NCBI GenBank assembly: GCA_947179485.1
Contig: OX359248.1
Location: 49,424,386 to 49,488,385, forward strand
Direction: 5' to 3'
From: Allacma fusca
Lineage: Eukaryota; Arthropoda; Collembola; Symphypleona; Sminthuridae
Length of the DNA stretch: 64,000 nt
The notes beneath the pieces were generated by a model that saw nothing but the letters and a program-made list of their open reading frames with translations, did not search any database and was not told the DNA's origin. The position numbers and the translations under genes were made by a program. This document shows positions 35,529 to 47,040 of the stretch, in pieces. How positions within the stretch are numbered: the stretch's first letter is position 1; each line of letters begins with the position of its first letter.

Positions 35529-35799
35529 CACTCATCGATGGTCAAGCTATATTTTCCTCCTCCTGTCAAGTACTTCTGAATCTGCGCAATTTTTTCCGCC
35601 TGAATCTGTTCACCGTACGCCATGAATCGTCTTCGAATTGCCGTGTGACATTTAGGCAGATTACCGAATTCGGATTTAAAGAGCCTCCGCAAAGCTGAAG
35701 ACTTGGCTATAGTACGAAACGAAATACCGTCCTTAGAAACCAGTTCCGAAATGGTAGAATCCATCGTATGAACTGACTGAAAATATTTTTCGATTCCAT
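35513..35799 (-). CDS. hAT transposase exon 2, N-terminal catalytic part
   Basis: After the intron the frame reads IEKYFQSVHT, then the helical region before the RNase H-like fold, ending SLTIDEWTAKK. The Asp in TIDEW is the likely first catalytic residue of hAT transposases. The frame stops just after an A7 tract near 35513-35520. One base fewer would continue into the next piece, so a frameshift or sequencing error is likely. Confidence 0.8.
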
Positions 35800-35872
35800 C
35801 TGAAATTTAGTGTTAAATTACCTATTTGTAGATAAAATGTAAACTTTTAGTGTTACGCATGAAAATCAGTTT

Positions 35873-36232
35873 TCAATCAGTATTTAAACATATTTCATTC
35901 TTACTTGATTTTTTGGAACTTCCTTGCAACTCTTGAGATACCTTGAGCGGCTTAACCGTAAAAACCGAATTCGGAGTTTTAAAATCGATGTTATGCTTCG
36001 ATTTTAAATGATGGTGCAATCCTTTGGTGTTACAATTATTTGTAGGTATTAGAGCTGGTGGTGAACTTTCACATAACGTACATTGTGCCATTAAGCCGTC
36101 TGTTCTTCGAAGAAAATATTTCCAAAAATCCGGAGATCTTTTCGATTGGTGAACAGAGTAATCACTTTTCTTGTAGGTTGAATCCATATTGGAACTTACA
36201 ATCTTTTGCGCAATTTTATTTTTTCTCGGCAT
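35873..36232 (-). CDS. hAT transposase exon 1, BED zinc finger
   Basis: Begins with ATG and a basic start. A BED-type finger follows: W38 in a DFWKYF context, C51-x2-C54 and H75-x4-H80 (GLHHHLKSKH). It would bind the element ends. A donor GTAAGA at 35904-35899 and an acceptor TTTCAG ending at 35800 define a 105-bp intron. Splicing joins it in frame to the next piece, which starts GIEKYFQSVHT. So the last ten listed residues are probably intronic. Confidence 0.82.
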   Translation of the reverse strand: MPRKNKIAQKIVSSNMDSTYKKSDYSVHQSKRSPDFWKYFLRRTDGLMAQCTLCESSPPALIPTNNCNTKGLHHHLKSKHNIDFKTPNSVFTVKPLKVSQELQGSSKKSSKNEICLNTD

Positions 36233-36549
36233 TTTGGATTATGAGCTAATTAAAATACGTTGAAGTTAACAGTTGTGGTTGCCAGTAACTTATGTGTGCA
36301 AATACCGACACACAAGTATATGTCAAATAATATGGCGGCTGCCATTGTTGAGAGTTGAGACTATGATTGCAGCATTCGTACATAGGGTTCCCGCTTATTC
36401 TGTGCGTATGCGCATTTTATCGAGACGAAAAATGAACAAGATTCTCGATAAATTATCGAGATGTCTCGATTAGTCTCGATGGTAAAAAAAGATCGAGAAT
36501 ATCGAGAATCTCGATGTGCTGTCTCGATGTGCTCATGCCTAGTATATAC

Positions 36550-37544
36550 GCCTTGAGATTCCTTACGATAATATGTTCGCATGAGGCTAAAAACGTATGA
36601 TCCCATTCCCCAAAAACTCAACTCGATATGTCAGTTTACTAAAAAATAAAATGACCTATCAAATTTGGCTTTGTTTATTCTTTCTGACGCTTACTTGAAT
36701 AAATGTGAGGGAGACATCCGGTCCATGTTGACTGAGCCAAAAATTTACAATTAACATTTGAATGGGTCCCAGCACTAGTCCTATTCCCATCAGTTTAATT
36801 TTTTGAACTCCTTTCCATCTGATTAATGTTAATTTTGTGACGGAGGTGGAGGAATTTAAAATAATTTTCCCCACCCCAGTCTATAGTCAACGGTTAAGGA
36901 TAAAAATTTTATTACAAATTTTTCTAAATTTATTCTGTTCCGTACGTCAAAACTCTGGTTACCGAAAGAATTGAATGTGAATGACTATATTTGGTGACAG
37001 TGACATTTAGCTAATATTTAGCAATAAATTATAAAATACATTTAAAATTATTAAAAACATTAGCTGAGAGAGCAAATGTTTGACAAGGAAGTTTCGGGTT
37101 GACAGTTGAGAGCATGAAAAGGAATCGTAAGAAAATTAACATTGTGGGGAATAGAAAGGAGTCCAATTATTATTTCTCTTAGATGGGTGGGAGAGTAGGA
37201 ATAATTGTATTGGGAAGAGGAAAAGTGATGAAAGGAATGAATGAACTTCTGAATGATTAGTGATCCTACAGTAGAAAATTTGAATTTTTTGGTAAAATAC
37301 TCGTTCGACAGTCATCGTGGTGACAGTCACGTTTTCAACACGATCATCACAGCAAGGCTCTTCGTTTCACTTCGCCCCTGAAAAGACCAATGAGTATATA
37401 GTCAAATTGTAATTAATTCGTATGCATTGTTGAGCTGCTCCAGAAATTGAAGAAATTCAAATCTAAATGCAGAACTATTAAAGTACACGTCCAATTACAG
37501 TGAAACGGGTACCATCTAATTCAGAGGTCAAGCTCTTGTCATGC
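36550..37544. repeat. Interspersed repeat copies
   Basis: About 36760-36900 is an inverted copy of 15800-15930. About 37040-37140 resembles 15540-15660 inverted. About 37260-37390 relates to 46400-46560, with TGACAGTCACG and the CTTCGCCCC segment. No gene. Confidence 0.5.
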
Positions 37545-38782
37545 GCCTTAGCTCATTATTCGAAACATTCCACTTTTGTATGAACTCGCTTCTGCTGTTC
37601 AGCGTGGAGAGTATTGATATAAAATTATTTTAGTCCCACCAAGCTGAATTTCCTATTTTAGTCCGGACACGTTAAAAAATTGAAAATCCCACTGAATACA
37701 ACCATAACTGGTTAATGATTTGAAGCAATAACTTTTGACTAAAAAATAAACGCACCTCTTCAAAGTGCGCTGCGCGCGTTTGTGCAACGCAGTATGCACT
37801 TGTGACATTAAACATTTTTTATCTCCAAAACCACACGTTTCTGGAACACAATTCTTTCAGATTCGTCATCCACGACCTCAATTTACCCTTTCCATCAAGA
37901 TTCATCCAAACTGCACAATGTCAATTTTGTCATCATTTCCTTTACAACCCAATGGTTGTTTTGGCATCATTTCGTATCCTGTACAATTTTAATTTTGTGG
38001 TAAAATCTTGTTTAGCGAGATGTTAAATTTGTGAAAAAATACCATCCAATCTTTCTTTTGGCATAGATTCCACTACAGTTCTACGTTAATTTTGGGATGA
38101 ATTCGACAAACCACAATGTAAAATTCGGGATAGGTTGGAGAAAGGGCAACGTTAATTTTGTGATAAATTCCTTCAAAGTGCAGTGTTAATTTTGTGATAA
38201 ATTCCTGCATTGCGTAATATTACTTTTGGCGTAGATTCCTAAACATCAATAGTTTAATTTTTGACCAATTTTTAGAAAGTACAATGTACACTTGTAATAA
38301 GACCAGAGGACTGGAGTGGAAGGTTTTGCGACACCACGTATGTATATACTTGTTTATTATTCAAAAAATTGATGATTGAACAATATTGATATTCACAAGT
38401 TTGAAGAATTTTTTTGATTTGCAATAATACCTTTTTTAAGCAAGAATTCTTAAATAACCACAGGTAGAGTGAAAGGTGGCCAAGTGTCAGATAAACAGAT
38501 CTCAGGACGAAAGTTTAGTGAATTTGAATTTCCCGCTAAAATGTTAACAAATATTTTCAAATTTTAGTTGGAATTCTTCCAGCTGGAAGAGCATAACAGT
38601 AGCATTTAAATTAATACCAAAGAAAGAGATAAAGCATATGAGTCAAAACTTGATGGGATTTTTCGAGTCTTCTGGAGCCCCAAAATCTGTTTTTTTCAAA
38701 ATGATAACCACAAGTGGACACGGATTGTGAATATTTAGATTTATTTAAAAATTTCATGTAAACACACTTTTTTTTCATTAGG
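37545..38782. repeat. Interspersed repeat, direct copy of 5365-6545
   Basis: Same order and orientation as 5365-6545, including module A at about 38298-38361. ORFs at 37765-37992 and 37802-38026 are repeat frames. Confidence 0.7.
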
Positions 38783-38846
38783 AAAGTACCTGGACCTGTA
38801 CCTGTACCCAAATACTCAGGTAGTACCCGTACCCATGCGATGCATT
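38783..38846. mobile_element. Fragment of a GTACCC-family MITE (one end)
   Basis: About 64 bases of GTACCTG and GTACCCG words ending ATGCGATGCATTG. Read inverted, this resembles the right end of the element at 4302-5172. The left side is truncated where the shared repeat is interrupted. No duplication was found. Confidence 0.5.
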
Positions 38847-39249
38847 GATTACAACATTCGCGAAAAAGATAAATGATTAATTGTATTTCTGATAATGATA
38901 CATAAGTATACACTTGCAAACTGTTCTATATTTCCATGTTAGATTTAATTTTACTTTTTAAAAATTCCATGCGATTAATTTGACATGACATTTTGAATCA
39001 CAAAATGTAAACAATAATAATTACTTCATTTTGATTTTGGAACAAGTGGTCATTTTACGCCTGGTTGAAAATGGGTGTATACCATTTTTACTGGTTACCG
39101 ACAATGTATTTATTCTGAAACTATTTGCATTAAGTCATTATTGTTTGCTGAAAACAAACGCTACGAAGACTTTTCGAGAATTAATAAAAGCAATACTAGT
39201 GCTAAGTATGTATAGTATGCTAAGTAGTATAAGTATGTATTAAGCATGC
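38847..39249. other. AT-rich non-coding stretch
   Basis: Nothing recognisable; one short plus-strand frame (39031-39243) has no features. Confidence 0.4.
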
Positions 39250-39252
39250 TTA

Positions 39253-39784
39253 CAAGTAACCCTCACCCCATACCAACTCGGGATCGGAATAAAATTTTGT
39301 GAGAGCTTAGGTACCTGGCCCAATGTCCCCGCGATACCAAATGTTTGTGCCATCTCGCCCTGGTTTGCGCGGGAAACCGCGCAGAAGTTTTAAAATCTAA
39401 TTCGTGAGCAAAGGGTCCCTGTCCAACATGAATTTTACAATGCGAATCCCATAAGAAATTTTCATTTTCGAAAGTCGATGCTCTTTTAAAAGAATGACAC
39501 ATTGATGGCATGCATTCATCATAGGTGGTTCTAGCTACCTTCTTGACCTTAGATTGGTCAATAACGGTCACAATTAGGTTTTTGGCCTCATATTGGTCAA
39601 TGTTCGTCACAATTATTTCTTTGGCTTCTTTGCTCACGAAATAGATTTTAAAACTGCGCGATTTCCCGCGCAACCAGGGCGAGATGGCACAAACTTTTGG
39701 TCTCGCTGGGACCTTGGGCCAGGTACCTAAGCGCCCACAAAATTTCATTCCGATCCCGAGTGGGCATGGAGCGAAGGTTACTTG
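39253..39784. mobile_element. Element with about 160-bp terminal inverted repeats, flanked by TTA
   Basis: Left (39253-39415) and right (39625-39784) ends are inverted copies starting CAAGTAACC and sharing CTCGGGATCGGAAT, TTAGGTACCTGGCCCAA and GTGCCATCTCGCCCTGG. TTA on each side could be a 3-bp target duplication as in PIF/Harbinger; this is inference. The core has remnants of the 39-bp unit (about 39540-39620). A related half is at 52460-52695. The 161-codon ORF 39263-39748 is a TIR translation. Confidence 0.65.
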
Positions 39785-40020
39785 TTAGAGAAGTTTTATA
39801 TTACTTTAAATCCAGAAAAATACTTTTCATCAACCGTATTCACTGTTGTTAATACTAACCTTTATTAACCTATTAATGCTAGTGAATCCAACTGCTAACC
39901 GTTTATAACCATAACCGAATTCCTAAAAAACCAATAACGAAAACGAAAACCGAATTTAGACTGCCATTAACTTTTGAGTACTTAACGTAAACCCAAATTT
40001 TCGGTTACCCATCACTGATT
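39785..40020. other. Short non-coding stretch
   Basis: AACCGAATTC and TTAACC-like words occur near 39850-40010; nothing else is recognised. Confidence 0.35.
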
Positions 40021-40997
40021 TGGATAATGTTAAAGTCAAATTAAGGTCTACATAAATATTTCGAAACTGCATCAAAGTTAACATTTTAACAAATAATCAT
40101 CGAAATTAAAACGGTGCTGTTCAGGATTTGTATTTGCGGATTTAACATTGTGCAGTATAGGAAACGTCAGCAAAATAAACGTTGTCCAGTACACAAACTG
40201 TTCACAAAATTAACATCGGCTTCTATAGTGGGAGTAACTAAATATAATTATGATGATCCCTGTTGCTTCTAAACATTGAAGTTTTCAATGTGAAGGTGCT
40301 GCCAACGCATGATTGCTTTAAAAATGTTCCAAATATACGTGTCTTTACACTTTTTGCGTTCAGTGTTTCGTAAAATGCAGCATCCAACTCAATTTAGTTT
40401 TTCATGTCGAGTAGCCCGGATTTCGGACATGTGATAATCGTCCCGACTACGTGTTTCAGTGCTAAGTTCGAAACGTGTAGTTGACCCAACCAATGCAATG
40501 GAACGACTACCACCAGGACCTCTGAAATATTTGTACCAAAATTCACAATACAGCTAATTGTGTTTGATTTATTTCCAATAAATCTCCTCGATTCAAAAAG
40601 TCACAATACGTTATGGTAACCAGGACTGGGAAAATTGGGTGGAATGAAGTCATGTCACATTATCTTAACTGGAGGACATTTTGGAACATTTTTAAAGCAC
40701 TCATGCGTTGGCAGCACCTTCACATTGAAAACTTCAATATTTAGAAGCAACAGGGATTATCACAATTATATTCAGTTACTCCCACTATAGAAGCCCATGT
40801 TAATTTTGTGAACAGTTTGTGTACTGGACAACGTTGATTTTGCTGACGTTTCCTATACTGCACAATGTTAAATTCGTAAATACTAATCCTGAACAGCACC
40901 GTTTTAATTTTGATGATTATTTGTTAAGATGTTAGCTTTGATGCAGTTTGGAAATATTTATGTAGACCTTAATTTGACTTTAACATTATTCAAATTC
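40021..40997. repeat. Foldback pair, arms of about 315 bp
   Basis: 40021-40333 is repeated in reverse complement at about 40681-40997 with scattered differences, around a spacer of about 350 bp. Shared landmarks are AGTCAAATTAAGGTCTACAT, ACGGTGCTGTTCAGGAT and GAAGGTGCTGCCAACGCATG. The spacer carries GTTGACCCAACCAATGCAAT, also near 56041. No coding sequence. Confidence 0.85.
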
Positions 40998-41641
40998 TTA
41001 GCAAAAAATTTTTGTAACACAATTCACAGCTGGCGTACTTCAAGTTTTTGTCAATTCTTAAATATTTCCAATTGTAATTTGAGAATTATTGGGAAGTTGA
41101 CAAAACAATCTTTCAAATTCTAATTACTTAGCCAAGATTTTAGTGAAGCTTAGGATGTCGGAGGAATATTTTTGTCAGTTTCAAAAGTCCTAGTCAAATT
41201 ATTTTATTAATAATAAACAAGTATATATCGCAAATCTTTCCTTTCCTGTCCTCTGGTCTTAATTCTTTACTGAACGTTTGTTTATCGGAGCCGCCATTAT
41301 TTTCTCAACTCGTAAAAAATATGGAACGGTAGCAAATTGTCATGTGATGGTACTCAACGTTGATTACAGGTCAGGAAGTATTGGAAATCTGACGAGATAT
41401 CTTTTTTAATGCCAAAATAATTTCCCACACTAGTCAAATATTAAAAACTAGACAAGACTTGGCGAAATATTTCTTGTGAGTTTTGAAATTCTTGTCAACA
41501 TGTAGCATCTAAAATCGAAATTTATAAAATAACGGGTCAAAGTAGTATTAAAAAAAAATCAAAATTACCAGAAAGAGGGTATGAATCATTTGGGTATATT
41601 TTTGACATTTACAATAAACAACCGTAATGAAAACTGTTTTA
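40998..41641. repeat. Interspersed repeat copies with module A
   Basis: About 41000-41270 parallels 17270-17480, with module A on minus near 41208-41268. About 41400-41530 resembles an inverted copy of 8600-8720. No gene. Confidence 0.5.
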
Positions 41642-41915
41642 GGGCGGCGTCAGCTCTCTTATAAAAAGGTGTTGTTCGTGGGTCTATTTGTCCCGCACTT
41701 TTTCTCTTAATCTGCTCCACCCATTTATTTCAGAATATTCATGAACATTGTTTAGGTCACTTCTATGAAGAGTTTGTTATTGGTTGGCGTTGGTGCGTGT
41801 CCCAAACTCTTGCACCGAATATAATGCAATTTTTATACTCATACCAGTCCTTACGAATAATACTTTTTTTTTAATTATCAATATATTTTGTCTAAAACCG
41901 TAACTGACGGCGGCC
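41642..41915. mobile_element. Small TIR element flanked by TA, Tc1/mariner-like MITE
   Basis: 274 bp between TA dinucleotides. The left end reads GGGCGGCGTCAG and the bottom strand of the right end GGCCGCCGTCAG. Short size, TIRs and TA flanks suggest a Tc1/mariner-derived MITE, but the TIRs are short and no other copy is seen. Confidence 0.5.
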
Positions 41916-41917
41916 TA

Positions 41918-43530
41918 AGCGACAGCCTTAAATAATTGTGGAGCGATTATTTTTGTTAATTATATGAATTTGGTGAATACTCACCAACTCGAAAATAATT
42001 GGCCATTTTGCTTTTGATGTATTAGGAAGTTAGCAACGTCTTGTTAGTTTCGAAATGTATGGCCAACGTTTTTGTTATTCGTAAGTATTAAATATGTTTA
42101 TCAATTATTAGAACGTGGTCCAATTTTTTTCAGATTTGTGGATGCTTTTCCAAATCCCTGCGTTCAATATTTTATACAGGGATCGGAAAAACGATAAATC
42201 CGTGTACACGGAATTAAATTGAATTTTGTTCAATCATCAATTCAATCATCAATTACGTAAATAATTAACAAGCACAATATACATACATGGTGTAACACCT
42301 CTGGTCTTAATTCTTGCAGTGGACTCTTTTTCTTGCATATAGACCTATATTGTTCCAAACAATTCTTTTAGATTCGTAATTTATCATGGAATTTGACTTC
42401 AATTTTGTAAAGAAAGTGGATGAGCTATTAAAATAAGGAGAACCATATGGAGAAAATCAATTGATTCATCTTGTACTTACAAACACACGGATACGCATGA
42501 CTGCATTATGAACGGAAGAATATGATTTTTCAATGAAATTTGATCCAGCAAAATATTTTGTGACAAAATTAACGTTGCGCAGAGCAAGACTTAATCAAAA
42601 CGTTACGATATTTTTAAAGAAATCGATATTTCATGCTTAGGGCCACACATTTCAATTTATGAATTTCTCAGCCGTCTTAAAAATGTATATGAAACATATA
42701 GACAGACGAATACTTAAGATTGCATTATGAGCTGAAGAATATGATTTGTTCAAAGAAATTGTATCCAATAGAATATTTTGCAGGATTTGAGATTTGTCAT
42801 AAAAATAACATTGTGTTGTATAGGAATTTATTACGAAATTACCATTGTGGGTTATAGGGATTTGTTGGAGAATTGACTATTTGTTCGGAATACAAATTTG
42901 CTACAAGTTAGCACTGCGTTGTGTAAGGTTTCGTCACAAATTAACGTTCTGCAGAGCACACTTAATCAAAAAGTTAGATATTTATATTTGAAGAAACATA
43001 TTTCGTTCTTAGGGTAGGGGTATTATTGCAGTAATGCTGCTCTCAGAATTTAATGGCAAGGAATTTTCAATGTAGCTTGTGGAAAAAAATTGCCACTCCC
43101 TCGTAACTTATAGCATACATTTCCCAGCACGTAAAAATTGTTTGAGGAATTAAAGGTGTAGTTCACTTGGGTCAGCTATTCCTCACAATGGCTCCACATT
43201 TTGTGGATTTAACCATATATGTATACATATGTGTCAATTATTGGAAGCCAGCGGCTTGCTTTCTACACTTGAGCTAACCTTCACAATTCAGATTCTGGGA
43301 ATATTTGTCGAGACGTCTATGTTTTTGAATATCCCGCCACAATGTAACTCCGATATATAATTTTCAACATTCGTTGTTTTGCAATTAAGTTTATTTCAAC
43401 GGAGCTCTAAACTAACCACACGCAGGATGAGGATACCAAGTGTCAGATAATTTCTTCCGGCACAAAATTGATACATTTTTGTAAAAATCCGTGAATTTGA
43501 ATGCCACTACCAAATTTATACTAGGATTTA
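41918..43530. repeat. Mosaic of interspersed repeat copies
   Basis: Module A on minus lies near 42250-42310. 42330-42690 parallels 17880-18300. 42760-43000 is another degenerate array of the AAAATTAACATTGTG motif with about 38-bp spacing. Module B is at 43110-43250, and 43260-43500 matches 14080-14330. No gene. Confidence 0.5.
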
Positions 43531-44537
43531 GAATTGTTTTTGTTGCTATGATATTTTTATTGGAATTATATAGTAGAACAATTCAGTACAACCTTTTAAC
43601 CAGATATTATTGACCCAGATTCATATATCTGTCAATTTTTTAATAATTCTAAAGAACTTAATTGACTGATTTCCTTTGTTCCCTTTTCTACCTGTTTTTT
43701 CCATTTCAATGCACTAACTCAAAATTGCTTTTAGGCGTTCGGCCAAAAAACCATTTAAATTTCGAAATATGTACTTTTTGTCTGTTCCTTAAGCAGTTGG
43801 CCAAAATTTGTTTGTTACGCACAAGCAGTATGAAATATAGATATACGACTATGTCAAAATACATTGGAGTTTTTCGAATTTCAAAATCGCTCCGAAAATA
43901 TACTTTTTCGAAATTTCGAAAACGAATGATCATGAATATAATTTTTAAGACGATTTGTTTTGAGGGGATTTAATTCTCAGGTGATTCCTTCTTCATTCCA
44001 AAAACGATGATGAGATTTACATTCTAATTTATGAATCGCAATATGCCGCCAATATGTCGACTAGGAAATTCTAATTTTTCTACAGAAAAGATTAATTGTC
44101 TTTTCATGAAATCCGTGTCCACTGCTTCTCATACTTAGCGGGAAATTCCAATTCAGCAATCAAAATACATATTAACGTTTGTTTCCGCGAAGAAACAATT
44201 ATCTGAGACTTGGCCACCCGTCACTCTACCTAGGGTTACTTAAAAGCTCATTCTTAAAAACATAACAAAATGCAAATTTCAAACTTTATGGTTAAATTTA
44301 GGAAAGGGTTGATAAATGGAACATTTAAAACATGGACGTCCTGGCAAATATTTCCAAAATCCTAACATTGAATCCAGTGTATGATCTAAATTCCCTCGTC
44401 AGGGGTTTTTTGTAAAAGAATTCGCAGCTGCCGTACTTATACAGTAGTTTCTGCCACTTCTAGAATACGGCCAAATGTTATTTGAGAATTATTAGGAAGT
44501 TGACAAAACGATGTTTTTTCCAATTCTGAATACGTAG
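43531..44537. repeat. Interspersed repeat copies
   Basis: About 43660-43830 resembles an inverted copy of 13900-14060. About 43980-44260 partly resembles 6180-6640 inverted, such as TGGCCACC and AAATTTCAAACTT segments. Frames at 43662-43973 and 43706-43933 are opposite strands of the same sequence and show no family features. Confidence 0.45.
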
Positions 44538-44930
44538 TGTTATGAATGGGGATAGGGGTCATGGGGGATGATGTAGGGAGAAAGTGTGTGAGACTTGTAT
44601 GTACTGTATAAGGGAAAGGGGACTCCCTGGGAGTGAGAGGGTACATGACCAAATAATGTACTGTATATGAGAGATGAATAAGATAAATTATAAAGAAGTT
44701 AGATACAATTTAGATTAAGAGTTTACTAATTGTGAGTCGAATGTCAAATACGAACTGAGGAGTGAACGGATGTTCACTCCTCAGTACTTTCATGTTTACA
44801 TACATCTTTACAATTATAATAACATCCTTCCATAATGCTTACATTTCGCATTCCTAACTGTTACATAATGGGGAGAGCATCTTCACTTGCTCTCTCTCTC
44901 TCTCTCTTCTATTTATATTATGTACATGTG
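44538..44930. mobile_element. Possible solo LTR or other insertion, 393 bp
   Basis: This segment interrupts a repeat whose other copies (17340, 41100) read straight across. It starts TGTTATGAATGG and is flanked by CGTAG (44533-44537 and 44931-44935). It contains a self-complementary block (GAGTGAACGGATGTTCACTC, 44760-44779) and a (CT)n run near 44890-44908. Start and 5-bp duplication fit a BEL or gypsy solo LTR, but the right end is not CA. Confidence 0.45.
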
Positions 44931-44935
44931 CGTAG

Positions 44936-47040
44936 CCACATTTTAGTGAATTCTTAGGAAGTTTGAGAAATATTTTTTGGTCAATTTCTAAATTCCTGAT
45001 CAAATAGATTTCTAAATGATAAACAAGTAATATGGTGTTACGAAACCTTGTAACTCAAGTCTTCTGGTCTTAATTCTTTGCTAAACTCTTGTTTGTCCAA
45101 CTCGCCGTTCTTTTTGTTTAGCTTTGTATTTTCTAAATGTGTATTTTTTGTTCGAAAAACAAAACCAAAACAAAGGGGAACATTAAACCTGCACTATACA
45201 CAATTAAAAAATTAGATTATTTTCAACTCCAGTACACAGGTTTTGTAACAAATATGTAGCAATTATCATGTATAAGGATACTCAACGTTGATTTCGAGGT
45301 CACCAATCAGGCAAATACTTTCAAATTAGGGTGTCCTAGTTCTGTAGATCTTAGGGGTCGCAAGGATATATTCCCACGACTTCAGGTTAACCAATAACTT
45401 TAACTCCAAACTTTCATGCAGCCCTTGGACCAGAAATCTGCGAAACTTCGCAAGGTTCCAAAACAATTCTTTCAGATTCGTAATTTCTCATGGAATCTTA
45501 CCTTGCCTTAGTTATGTACAAAAACGGCAAACAACTATTAAATTATGGAAAGGCATGTGAGCCAATGATTGAATTATGAATTGTTGGATATGATTTTTCA
45601 ATGAAATTTGACCCAATAAAATATTTTCCAAACCACTTGAATTCGAAAAATGGTTCGGAGGGTTGTGAGTTTAATCTGCGAAATCATGATCACCTGGAAG
45701 GACAAATGCAACCTTGCATTGAGCGAGCTCCATGGTGACTTCGGGTTGTAGAAGAACTTTATAGTGTTGCGATGAGGGGTCCTGTTTGCAACCATCTATT
45801 TATTTGGTAGGGCCACTTAAACGTTTCAAGCGTAGCATTGAAACATGTAGTCTTTAAAAGGAACGATCAATGGATGTGCAAATTGTTCCAGCTGAAAGGG
45901 TAAACTGAGACTTATTACTTAGGTATAGACTGAGGAAGCGTCGAGTGGAAAAAGGAAAGGGCACTCAATGTTTCAGCGCATTTGAAAGCGTCCATCAGGT
46001 GTAATTTTAGAAAATGTATTTACGTTTTCAACTGTTTTGTTTGGTTGCACTTGAAGCCTCCAAAAATACGTGTGTAACTTAAGTTTTGCTCACACTGGCC
46101 CGAATACCCTGCGAAGGTTTATTAGTAAACTTAATTCATGCTTTGCAATAACTATTTCAAAACCTAGTACTCGTGGAATATTTATCGTTGTCGTTACTAA
46201 CCATGAGTCTAATGTTTTACCAAATCCAGAATATTTTTATATGATTTTAATTTGGACAACTCAACTAAATCACCGGTGATTGACGCTAAACTGGAAAGTC
46301 AGAAAGGGGCGAAGTGATCTCTTTGTTCCAGTGCGTAAAATGTGAAGGTTAATTCGTAAGGTTTAGTTCAAACACATACCCAATTTAGTATAAAATAAAT
46401 GAATTTCTGACTGATTAGGGATGCCGCAGTAGAAAACTTGAATTGACTGTAAATATATTGGATCGGCAGTCATCGTGATTACAGTCAAGTGGACATCAGG
46501 ACCATCACAACAAGGATGTTCGTTTCACTTCGCCCCTAAAAAGGGGGATGCGTATATAGGCAGATGATAATTACTTAAAATACATATCCGAACAGATTAA
46601 ATCTGTTGGAGAAATTATATGGCTCACTTGGGTCAGATCTTCCTCAGAATGGCTCCAAATGTTTTCATAATCCGTTTCGTTACCCATGATGAGACAAAAG
46701 TGTCCCAAGACCTCGTATTGATCTTAACGCCCCACAGTGGGTTACAAGTCGCATGGTCTACAAAAGATTTTGGATCCGATTGAAATTTCCACACTAACAC
46801 AAAGTTTTCACGCGGTATTCAAAACACATCTCTTTTTTGCCCAAATATCGCCGTCTGCCCACACGATGGTATCATCTGTGATTTGGACTTCCCTTTCTAA
46901 TTACTAATTGTATCCTTTGATCAAGGTTTATTATTATATATAAATTTTCACATTGATTGTGACCACTCGTCAAATTTTTTTAAAAATTTGAAAAAATGAT
47001 ACTGAAAAATAGAATTGCGACCCCCTTCAAAATTTTCATG
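44936..47040. repeat. Mosaic of interspersed repeat copies
   Basis: 44936-45320 parallels 17340-17720, with module A on minus near 45016-45075. 45450-45610 parallels 42350-42560. 46400-46560 is an inverted relative of 48820-49010. Module B lies near 46580-46660. The sequence 46661-47040 shows nothing recognisable. Confidence 0.45.

Larger units (their letters stand above)
33237..36541 (-). mobile_element. hAT DNA transposon, 3305 bp
   Basis: Ends are TAGGCATGAG and its inverse, flanked by a perfect 8-bp duplication GTATATAC (33229-33236 and 36542-36549). Both subterminal zones (about 33247-33365 and 36418-36530) are packed with TCGAGA words. The interior carries a transposase gene on the minus strand with a BED finger, a catalytic region and a hAT dimerisation domain. 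Two frameshifts in A7 tracts make the copy probably inactive, unless they are sequencing errors. The AT-rich part 33370-33970 holds no gene. Confidence 0.94.

Noticed and set aside
34783-35535. Host zinc-finger BED gene
   Set aside because: TIRs, perfect 8-bp duplications and frameshifts show a transposon copy rather than a domesticated gene.
39263-39748. 161-codon ORF on minus
   Set aside because: Runs through both TIRs of a non-coding TIR element; no protein features.
43662-43973. 103-codon ORF
   Set aside because: Overlaps an antisense frame over the same interspersed repeat; no domain or start context.
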